A DNA stretch of 64,000 bases from Streptomyces sp. BA2 (GTDB lineage: Bacteria > Actinomycetota > Actinomycetes > Streptomycetales > Streptomycetaceae). Below, in pieces: positions 21,426-28,600 of this stretch. The notes under the pieces are model-generated. The model saw nothing but the letters and a program-made list of their open reading frames with translations, was not told the DNA's origin and did no database searches. The DNA lies in contig NZ_WSRO01000002.1 in the NCBI RefSeq assembly GCF_009769735.1, positions 6,745,001 through 6,809,000 on the forward strand, in the 5' to 3' direction. Each line of letters begins with the position of its first letter. Position 1 is the stretch's first letter. Made by a program: the position numbers and the translations under genes.

Positions 21426-22027
21426 TGTCTCTCGGCCCGGCCGCGGAAGTGCTGCGGCTTCTTCAGGCGCGCGGCGAGACGCTCGCCGTCGCCGAGTCGC
21501 TCACCGGCGGTCTGGTGGCCGCCGAGGTGACGGCGGTGCCGGGCGCCTCACGGGTCTTCCGGGGGTCCGTGACGGCGTACGCGACCGAGCTGAAGCACGA
21601 GGTGCTCGGGGTCGACGGCACTCTGCTGGCCGAGCGAGGCGCCGTGGACGCCGAGGTCGCGCTCCAGATGGCGGCGGGTGTGCGCAAGGTCATGGGTGCG
21701 GACTGGGGGGTCGCGACCACGGGCGTCGCGGGGCCCGAGCCGCAGGACGGGCAGGCGGTCGGGACGGTCTTTGTGGCGGTCGATGGGCCGGGTTCAGCGG
21801 TTGTTGGGCCGGGTTCTGCGGTCGGTGGGGCGGATTCCATGATCGGCGGGGCGGGTTCCGCTCTTCGCTCTGAGGGGAAAGTGGCCGCGCTGCGGTTGAA
21901 CGGTGAGCGTTCGGACATCCGTATGGAGAGTGTACGGAGCGTGCTCACGCTGCTGGTCGAGCGGCTGTCCGGCGAACGTGCCGGGAACGGGCGGGCACAG
22001 GATACGGAACAGAACGGGGGGACTTGA
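21425..22027 (+). CDS. cinA: CinA C-terminal-domain nicotinamide-nucleotide amidohydrolase
   Basis: The 200-residue protein is a stand-alone CinA_C domain without the N-terminal MoCF-like half. ESLTGGLVAAEVTAVPGASRV and TGVAGPEPQDGQAVGTVF match the amidase that deamidates nicotinamide mononucleotide to nicotinate mononucleotide. A low-complexity insert of about 28 residues (GPGSAV and GGAGSA units) interrupts the domain near residue 120. The ATG overlaps the pgsA stop in TGATG; a GTG one codon upstream is also possible. It is the third gene of the rimO-pgsA-cinA run, followed closely by the clgR region. Confidence 0.9.
   Translation: MSLGPAAEVLRLLQARGETLAVAESLTGGLVAAEVTAVPGASRVFRGSVTAYATELKHEVLGVDGTLLAERGAVDAEVALQMAAGVRKVMGADWGVATTGVAGPEPQDGQAVGTVFVAVDGPGSAVVGPGSAVGGADSMIGGAGSALRSEGKVAALRLNGERSDIRMESVRSVLTLLVERLSGERAGNGRAQDTEQNGGT
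21783..21861 (+). repeat. Degenerate GGG-C-GGGTTC repeats inside cinA
   Basis: Four imperfect copies of GGGCCGGGTTC(A/T)GCGGT-like units form the in-frame insert in CinA. They look like recent slippage products. Confidence 0.6.
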
Positions 22028-22140
22028 TGTTTGCAGCCCTGAGTGAACACGACATCGCTCCCCGCACGGCCGCCGCGCAAGGCGGTACGGTGGGGCGTGA
22101 AGGATGCGGCTACGCGGTCCGAGGAGGGAGCCACCGATGA
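22027..22140 (+). CDS. Possible 37-residue micro-ORF linking cinA and clgR
   Basis: ATG at 22027 shares one base with the cinA stop (TGATG) and follows GGGGGGA at 5-nt spacing. The frame runs 37 codons and its stop overlaps the clgR ATG (ATGA at 22137-22140). The product ([10 protein letters not shown] through YAVRGGSHR) has no recognised domain. Its position would couple translation from cinA through to clgR. It may equally be a fortuitous frame in the clgR leader. Confidence 0.35.
   Translation: MFAALSEHDIAPRTAAAQGGTVGREGCGYAVRGGSHR
22074..22084 (+). promoter_or_regulatory. ClgR-type operator candidate upstream of clgR
   Basis: CGCGCAAGGCG fits the CGC-N5-GCG core of the known ClgR box. 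It lies within CCGCC/GGCGG dyad symmetry and 53 nt before the clgR ATG. The upstream GTT half of the longer consensus is missing, so this is a weak-to-moderate match suggesting autoregulation. Confidence 0.4.
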
Positions 22141-22511
22141 TTCTGCTCCGTCGCCTGCTGGGTGACGTGCTGCGTCGGCAGCGCCAGCGCCAGGGCCGTA
22201 CTCTGCGCGAAGTCTCCTCGTCCGCCCGAGTCTCGCTCGGCTATCTTTCCGAGGTGGAGCGGGGGCAGAAGGAGGCATCCTCCGAGCTGCTTTCCGCGAT
22301 CTGCGACGCGCTTGACGTACGGATGTCCGAGCTCATGCGCGAGGTGAGCGATGAGCTCTCTCTCGCCGAACTGGCTGCGTCGGCAGCGGCTACGGAACCG
22401 GTGCGCGCACCGGTTCGCCCGATGCTCAATTCCGTCTCGGTGAGCGGCGTGCCGCCGGAACGGGTGACGATCAAGGCGCCTGCGGAGGCGGTGGACGTCG
22501 TCGCCGCGTGA
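22137..22511 (+). CDS. clgR: ClgR, XRE-family activator of clp and lon genes
   Basis: ATG at 22137 follows a strong GAGGAGGGAG and gives 124 residues. An XRE-type HTH (about 14-70; [21 protein letters not shown]) is almost identical in pattern to ClgR of actinobacteria, which activates clpP, clpC and lon. The C-terminus ends in two alanines (DVVAA), the signal by which ClgR is itself degraded by ClpP in S. lividans. Location after pgsA/cinA and before recA also matches mycobacterial clgR. A terminator follows about 90 nt after the stop. Confidence 0.92.
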   Translation: MILLRRLLGDVLRRQRQRQGRTLREVSSSARVSLGYLSEVERGQKEASSELLSAICDALDVRMSELMREVSDELSLAELAASAAATEPVRAPVRPMLNSVSVSGVPPERVTIKAPAEAVDVVAA

Positions 22512-22531
22512 TGCTGCGCTGACTGACTGCG

Positions 22532-22558
22532 CATCTATGCATAGATGCATAGATGCAT
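22532..22558 (+). repeat. AT-rich palindromic ATGCATAG repeat
   Basis: ATCTATGCATAGATGCATAGATGCAT contains two and a half units of ATGCATAG and is self-complementary at several offsets. It lies 20 nt after the clgR stop and stands out in a region of over 70% GC. Function is unknown. Confidence 0.75.
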
Positions 22559-22602
22559 TGACTGTGCGCGCTGTTTGAGTGCTCAGAGCGCTTAGATGTG
22601 TT

Positions 22603-22636
22603 GAAGCCCCGGCCGGGTCACCGGCCGGGGCTTTCG
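22603..22636 (+). terminator. clgR intrinsic terminator
   Basis: A 13-bp perfect stem AAGCCCCGGCCGG/CCGGCCGGGGCTT with a GTCA loop is followed by a short TTTCG. It lies 92 nt after the clgR stop. Confidence 0.85.
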
Positions 22637-22808
22637 TCTGTCCTGAGATGCGCGTGGCCTGTCCCGGAAGCGCTCACAGTCTGGCTGGCGGTGCTCGCAG
22701 TCTGGTCGGCGGTGCTCGCAGCCTGCTCGGAGATGCCCCGATTGGTGCACTTGTGCCATTGTTGGTGGGGATTTGTATTACGGGGGTTTCATGAGCTCTG
22801 GAGGTTGG

Positions 22809-23279
22809 ATGTACGTCGTGAAGAGCCCTCTGTCCGATGCGGATCTGAAGACGGTCTCGGACGCCCTGCAGGGGGCGCTCGTGGATCTGGTCGACCTCTC
22901 CCTGGTGGCCAAGCAGATCCACTGGAACGTGGTGGGACCGCGCTTCCGGTCCGTCCATCTGCAGCTCGACGAGGTCGTGGACACGGCGCGGACTCACTCC
23001 GACACGGTGGCCGAGCGGGCCTCCACGCTCGGCGTCTCGCCCGACGGCCGCGCGGCGACCGTGGCGCGGAGCAGCGGCATCGGTGACGTCGCCGACGGCT
23101 GGGTCAAGGACGCGGACGCGGTGGGCACGCTCGTGGACGCGCTCGGTGCGGTGATCACGCGGATGCGGGAGCGGGTCGAGGCGACCGGCGAGGCGGATCC
23201 GGTGAGCCAGGACATCTTCATCGGCATCACGGCCGATCTGGAGAAGCATCACTGGATGTTCCAGGCGGAGAACGGCTGA
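22809..23279 (+). CDS. dps: Dps-family ferritin-like DNA-protection protein
   Basis: The 156-residue protein is a Dps/miniferritin: it stores iron and protects DNA from oxidative damage. The ferroxidase ligands are all in place: His38 in KQIHWNV, His50 and Asp54 in VHLQLDE, Asp65 and Glu69 in DTVAER. The position equals that of S. coelicolor dpsB. ATG at 22809 follows GGAGG at 4-nt spacing; ATG at 22791 and TTG at 22773 in frame are less likely. The 297 nt upstream carry the clgR terminator, an AT-rich palindrome and a doubled CGGTGCTCGCAG(T/C)CTG motif at 22687-22720. Confidence 0.93.
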   Translation: MYVVKSPLSDADLKTVSDALQGALVDLVDLSLVAKQIHWNVVGPRFRSVHLQLDEVVDTARTHSDTVAERASTLGVSPDGRAATVARSSGIGDVADGWVKDADAVGTLVDALGAVITRMRERVEATGEADPVSQDIFIGITADLEKHHWMFQAENG

Positions 23280-23318
23280 ATGCGGAGCATGTGATCCCGG
23301 AGATCGTGATCCCGGTTC

Positions 23319-23337
23319 ACGTAATCCGGGATTACGT
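23319..23337. promoter_or_regulatory. Perfect 9-1-9 inverted repeat, possible operator
   Basis: ACGTAATCC-G-GGATTACGT is a perfect dyad. Flanking it are two copies of GAGATCGTGATC (about 23300 and 23346). It lies 40 nt after the dps stop and 177 nt before the small membrane gene. No T-run follows, so operator is favoured over terminator. Confidence 0.5.
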
Positions 23338-23513
23338 AGACGCGGAGATCGTGATCGCGAAGAACGGGTGATCAGGCGGCGGCAGCCGTGCCTCGTGTGC
23401 GCTGTGGTGCGCCCTCCCGCCTGGTCGCGCCGGGCGTCTAGCGTCGATGGGGTCGCGCCGGGTGCCGAGCATGTCGGGCGTCAGGCGTCGGACCCCGTGC
23501 GGAGGTGGTGGCC

Positions 23514-23852
23514 GTGGCATGGAGAGTCGTGCGGTGGGCGCCGGCTCTGGCGCTCGGCGCGCTCTGGTGGTGGGGCGTGCTGCGGCTGGCCCTCGTGCCT
23601 GATGCGGGAGTCCTGGAGGGGGCCGTCGCGGCCGGTGGCTGGGGGCTGAGTCTGCTGCCGGTGCATTGTGTGCCGCAGTCCCGGGCGGTGGGGGCGTCAC
23701 GGTCACGGTCCAGGGAGCGGGCGCGGGGGGCGGACGGTGCGCTCGGGGGGGCCGGGAAGGGGGCGGGCAGGGGTGTTGCCAAGGCCGCTGCCGGTGCTGT
23801 CACCAAGGCATGGCGACGCCGCCGTTCGGGCGGAGGATCTGGCCCGTCGTGA
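23514..23852 (+). CDS. Small hypothetical membrane protein
   Basis: GTG at 23514 follows GGAGG at 23501-23505. The 112-residue product has one or two hydrophobic helices (about 8-30 and 38-55), then a Gly/Arg/Ala-rich basic tail (about 65-112). I do not recognise a family. Its last 53 nt overlap the 3' end of the convergent SDR gene. Strong third-position GC and a plausible ribosome site support it, but the low-complexity tail weakens the case. Confidence 0.5.
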   Translation: MAWRVVRWAPALALGALWWWGVLRLALVPDAGVLEGAVAAGGWGLSLLPVHCVPQSRAVGASRSRSRERARGADGALGGAGKGAGRGVAKAAAGAVTKAWRRRRSGGGSGPS

Positions 23853-24627
23853 AGGCGGACGCGTCGGACGCCAGGTGCAGGACGGCGTGGGCGATGTCCT
23901 CCGGTTCGCCGACACGGCCCAACGGGGACATGCGGACCATGAGCCCCTCGGTGTGCGCCTGGGCGTCGGTGTCGTGGCGGTCGGTCATGGGGGTGCGGAT
24001 CCAGCCGGGTGCGACGGCGTTGACGCGGATTCCGTGCGGGCCCACCTCGGTGGCGAGCGTCTTCGTGAGCTGGACGACGGCGGCTTTCGCCGCGCCGTAG
24101 CAGAGGAGGCCGGGGCCGCCGGTGTCCACGGCGCCGGATGCCATGGTGACGATGCTGCCGGGGCGGCGCGAGCCGCCGGGCTTGCCGGTGTCGGTGTCGG
24201 CTTTGGCGGCGTCGGCGTTCGCCGCGATCATCGCGCGGGCCGCGGCCTGACAGGCGTACAGAACGCCCTTGAAGTTGATGCTGAGGACCCGGTCGAGGTC
24301 CTCGTCACGGGTCTCCAGGACCGGGCTGCTGTGCATGATCCCGGCGATGGCGGCCATGACGTCCAGGCGGCCGGTGGTCGCGGTGGCGGTCGCGACGGCC
24401 TGCTCGACCTGGGCCCTGTCAGCGACGTCCACGGAGTGGGTGTGCGCGGTGCCGCCCGCCGCCTTGATGAGCGTGGCCGTCTCGTGGAGTCCCTGGGCGT
24501 CGCGGTCGGCGCAGTGGACGGTGGCGCCCGCTTCCGCGAGGAGTACGGCCGAGGCTCGGCCGATTCCGCTGGCCGCGCCGGTGACGAATGCGGTGCGTCC
24601 GCTGAGGTCGTACGCCGTGAGGGGCAT
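23800..24627 (-). CDS. Short-chain dehydrogenase/reductase (SDR)
   Basis: The 275-residue protein has the classical SDR layout. The cofactor motif TGAASGIG is at residues 16-23, NNAG is replaced by IAG near 96, and catalytic Ser164, Tyr177 and Lys181 (YGAAK) have the right 13-residue spacing. An acidic residue (CADRD, Asp41) after beta-2 suggests NAD(H) preference. A 15-20-residue insert (ADTDTGKPGGSRR) precedes beta-5. The substrate cannot be predicted. ATG at 24627 begins MPLTAYDLSGR; the frame is open further upstream but without SDR-like sequence. It overlaps the convergent small membrane gene. Confidence 0.9.
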   Translation of the reverse strand: MPLTAYDLSGRTAFVTGAASGIGRASAVLLAEAGATVHCADRDAQGLHETATLIKAAGGTAHTHSVDVADRAQVEQAVATATATTGRLDVMAAIAGIMHSSPVLETRDEDLDRVLSINFKGVLYACQAAARAMIAANADAAKADTDTGKPGGSRRPGSIVTMASGAVDTGGPGLLCYGAAKAAVVQLTKTLATEVGPHGIRVNAVAPGWIRTPMTDRHDTDAQAHTEGLMVRMSPLGRVGEPEDIAHAVLHLASDASAFTTGQILRPNGGVAMPW

Positions 24628-24700
24628 GACGGGACGGTACGGCGGGATCTGACGGGGCGTCAACTGGTGGGTACGTTCGAGGTTTGGGGGAGCCGGTGGC

Positions 24701-25501
24701 TCAGGGAGTGGGGCCCTGTTGGCAGGACGGGCACCAGTAAGTGGGGCGGCTGCGGGAGCCGTCACCCTGCTCGGCCGAGCGGATGGGGGCGCCGCAGCGC
24801 AGGCAGGGGCGGGGCGCGCGGCCGTAGACGTACAGGCGTTGGCCCGCGCGGTCGCGGCCCGTGGTGGTGCGCGCCGGGCGGTCGCGGTTGACCTCCAGGA
24901 GCTTCTTGGCGAGGGCGGGGATACGGGCTGCCGTCTCGGCGGGGAGCTCGCCTACGGGGACCCAGGGGGTGACGCCGAGGAGGAAGCAGAGCTCGCTCTT
25001 GTAGACGTTGCCGATGCCCGCGAGATTGCGCTGGTCGAGCAGGGCCTCGCCGATGGCGCGGTCGGGGGTCGCGAGGAGGTTGGCGAGGGCCTGGTCGGGG
25101 TCCCAGTCGGGGCCCAGGAGGTCGGGGCCCAGGTGGCCCACGGCCTTGCCCTCGTCGGCGGTACGGAGGAGTTCGAGCACGGGCAGGCGGTAGCCCACGG
25201 CTGTGCGCTCGGCGGTGCCCAGGATCGCCCTGATCTGGTGACCGGGGCCGCCGCTCCAGCGCTCGCCGGGGGCGTACACCTTCCAGGAGCCGTCCATGCG
25301 GAGATGGGAGTGCAGGGTGAGCCCGCCCTCGAAGCGGGTGAGGAGGTGCTTGCCGCGCGGGGTGACGTCCAGGACGGTACGCCCGGTGAGGTCGACGGTC
25401 GCGAGCTTCGGGACGCGAAGGTCGGAGCGCGTGACGGTACGCCCGGCGAGGGCGGTGTGCAGCCGCCGGGCTGCCTGGTGGACGGTGTCGCCTTCGGGCA
25501 T
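24701..25501 (-). CDS. nei: Endonuclease VIII/Fpg-family DNA glycosylase (Nei)
   Basis: The 266-residue bifunctional base-excision glycosylase/AP lyase begins MPEGD, with catalytic Pro2 and Glu3 required to be exposed after Met removal, which fixes the start at 25501. The H2TH region (RAIGEALLDQRNLAGIGNVYKSE) and C-terminal zinc finger (CLRCG-13-YWCPSC) are intact. It removes oxidised pyrimidines or purines; Nei and Fpg cannot be firmly separated here, but the CLRCG finger and pairing with lhr resemble mycobacterial nei2-lhr. It lies 146 nt downstream of lhr on the same strand. Confidence 0.93.
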   Translation of the reverse strand: MPEGDTVHQAARRLHTALAGRTVTRSDLRVPKLATVDLTGRTVLDVTPRGKHLLTRFEGGLTLHSHLRMDGSWKVYAPGERWSGGPGHQIRAILGTAERTAVGYRLPVLELLRTADEGKAVGHLGPDLLGPDWDPDQALANLLATPDRAIGEALLDQRNLAGIGNVYKSELCFLLGVTPWVPVGELPAETAARIPALAKKLLEVNRDRPARTTTGRDRAGQRLYVYGRAPRPCLRCGAPIRSAEQGDGSRSRPTYWCPSCQQGPTP

Positions 25502-25518
25502 GGGGTCCAGGGTGGCAT

Positions 25519-25547
25519 GTTGGGTGTGGGTGTGGGTGTGGGTACGG
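25519..25547. repeat. GGGTGT microsatellite upstream of nei
   Basis: Four to five GGGTGT units lie just upstream of the nei start codon on the minus strand, where they read as CACACC. A C/G homopolymer (nine G at 25630-25638 preceded by CCCC) lies further upstream. Both are slippage-prone and in the lhr-nei spacer. Confidence 0.75.
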
Positions 25548-25647
25548 GCCCCCGTGGGCAGGGCAGGCGCGGCCGGCCCGTGGTCGTGTGGCTGGGCGGG
25601 GCCCGCGCGGGTGCGTGGCTGGGTGCCCCGGGGGGGGGCGGGTGGCG

Positions 25648-28600
25648 TCACGCGCGTAGGCGTAGGCCCCGGGGGGTGGCGTGGAAGCCTGCTCCTTCCA
25701 GGAGGGGGGCGAAGGGGGAGGTCAGGGCGGAGCCGCCGTTGACGCGCTCGACCGTGACCGTGCCGAGTGAGCCCGCTCGGGCCGCGGAGGCGAGGGCTTC
25801 GGCGGCCGCGTGCAGTCGGGCGTCCTCGGTGGCCGGGGTGTCGTCCTGCGGGGACGTGGGCCAAGCCAGCAGGGTCTTTCCGCCGCGCTCCATGTAGAGG
25901 GTCAGTTCGCCGTCGACCAGGACGACCAGGGAGCCTGCCTTGCGGCCAGGCTTGTGCCCCGCGTCGGTGGGCGGTTCGGGCCAGGGGAGTGCCGCTCCGT
26001 AGGCGTTGGCCGGGTCGGCGGCGGCCAGGACGATGGCCTGGGTTTCCGAGGGGCGCGGGGAGTAGTTCATGGCGGCCGGTGAACTGTCCGCGCGGTCACG
26101 GGCGTTCGCCGCCGCCCGCAGTCGGTCCACCGCGCCGTCCATGGCGAACTGGGCGGCGCCGAGCCCTTCGACCACGTAGCCGCGCCGCGCCTGACCGCTG
26201 TCCTCGAAGGCGGACAGGACGCGGTACGTCGCCGAGAAGCCGCCCTCGACTCCCTCGGCAGCGACCGCCCCCCGGGTGACTACGCCGTGCCGGTCCAGGA
26301 GGGTGCGGGCCAGGGCGTGGGCGCGCAGGGTGGGGTCGGGCTCGTGGGCGGGGAGCAGTGACCAGCGGCCCGCCACGGTCGGCGGCCCCGTACGCGACGT
26401 GGGGCGGGCGGCGGCCGTCAGCGTGCCGTAGCGCCCGCGCGGGATGGTGCGCTTGGCGCGGTGGGCCGTGGAGCCCGCGGTGCGGCCCGAGCCGAGGAGC
26501 GAGCGCATCGGGGCCAGCGTGTCGTTCGTGAGCCTTCCGGACCAGGCCAGATCCCAGATCACGTCGGCCAGTTGGGGGTCGGAGGCCTCGGGGTGAGTCG
26601 TGGCACGGACCTGGTCGGCGATCTGCCGGAAGAACAGGCCGTACCCCCCGGAGAGGGTGCCCAGGACTGACTCGTGGAGTGCGGTGAGCTCCAGCGGGTG
26701 GGCCGGTGGCAGGAGCAGGGGCGCGGCATCGGCCAGATAGAGGGAGACCCAGCCGTCCTTGCCCGGCAGGGCGCCGGCCCCGGCCCACACCACCTCTCCT
26801 GCGGCGGTGAGTTCGTCGAGCATCGCCGGTGCGTAGCCGGAGACGCGGGAAGGCAGGACGAGCTTCTCGAGCGCGGACGCCGGCACGGTCGCCCCCTGCA
26901 ACTGCTCGATGGCGCGCACCAGTCCGTCCACGCCCCGCAGTCCGTGCCCGCTCAAGTTCTGCCACTGGGGCAGGAACTGGGCGAGCGCGGCGGGCGGCAC
27001 CGGCTCAAGCTCATGCCGGAGGGCCGCGAGGGAGCGGCGCCGCAGGCGGCGCAGGACGGCCGCGTCACACCACTCCTGGCCGATGCCCGCCGGATGGAAC
27101 TCTCCTTGTACGACACGTCCGTTGGCGGCAAGGCGCTGCAGCGCGCCCTCGGTGACCGCGACGCCGAGGCCGAAACGGGCCGCCGCCGTCGCCGAGGTGA
27201 ACGGGCCGTGGGTGCGTGCGTACCGCGCGACGAGGTCGCCCAGCGGGTCCTTGACGGGCTCCGTGAACGCCTCCGGGACGCCGACCGGCAGCGCGGTGCC
27301 CAGCGCGTCGCGCAGTCGGCCCGCGTCCTCGATCGCCGCCCAGTGGTCGGCCCCGGCGATGCGGACGCTGATCGCGCGGCGGGTGGATGCCAGCTCCTGC
27401 GCCCACTCCGGCTCGGCGCCGCGCTCGGCCAGCTCGGCGGCGGTGAGCGGCCCGAGGAGGCGCAGCAGGTCGGCGACGCCCTCGGCGTCCTTGACGCGGC
27501 GGTCCTCCGTGCGCCACTGAAGCTCCTGCTCCAGTTCTGTGAGGACGTCCGCGTCGAGCAGCTCACGCAGCTCGGCCTGGCCCAGGAGCTCCGAGAGCAG
27601 CCGGGAGTCCAGGGAGAGGGCCGCCGCGCGCCGCTCGGCGAGCGGTGAGTCACCCTCGTACAAGAACTGCGCCACGTACCCGAACAGGAGAGAGCGGGCG
27701 AACGGGGACGGCTCGGGGGTGGTGACCTCGACGAGCCGGACCTTGCGGGACTCGATGTCGCCCATCAGTTCTGTGAGACCGGGGACGTCGAAGACGTCCT
27801 GGAGGCACTCCCTGACCGCTTCCAGGACGATGGGGAACGACCCGAACTCGCTGGCCACCTGGAGCAGTTGCGCGGCGCGCTGGCGCTGCTGCCACAAAGG
27901 CGTGCGCTTTCCGGGGCTGCGGCGCGGCAGCAGCAGCGCGCGGGCGGCGCACTCGCGGAAGCGCGAGGCGAACAGGGCCGAGCCGCCCACCTGGTCGGTG
28001 ACGATCTGGTTGACCTCGCCCTTGTCGAAGGCGACGTCTCCCGCGCCTACGGGGGCCTGCTCGCTGTCGTACTCCAGAGGCCGGTCGGTGGGCTCCTGGT
28101 CCAGCAGGTCCAGGCTCATCAGGTCGGCGTCCGGCAGGCGCAGCACGATGCCGTCGTCGGCGTGCATGACCTGGGCGTCCATGCCATACCGCTCCGTCAG
28201 TTTGGAGGCGAGGGCCAGGGCCCAGGGGGCGTGCACCTGCGCACCGAACGGGGAGTGCACCACGACCCGCCAGTCGCCCAGCTCGTCGCGGAACCGCTCG
28301 ACCACGATCGTGCGGTCGTCCGGGATGTGGCCGCAGGCCTCACGCTGCTCGGCGAGGTACGTCAGGACGTTGTCGGCAGCCCAGTCGTCCAGGCCCGCGG
28401 CCAGCAGGCGCACGCGCGCGTCGTCGCGCGAGAGGGAGCCGACCTCCCGGAGGAACGCGCCCACCGCACGGCCCAGTTCGAGCGGCCGGCCCAGCTGGTC
28501 GCCCTTCCAGAAGGGGAGCCGGCCCGGGACACCGGGAGCGGGGGAGACGAGCACGCGATCGCGTGTGATGTCCTCGATGCGCCAGGAACTGGTGCCGAGC

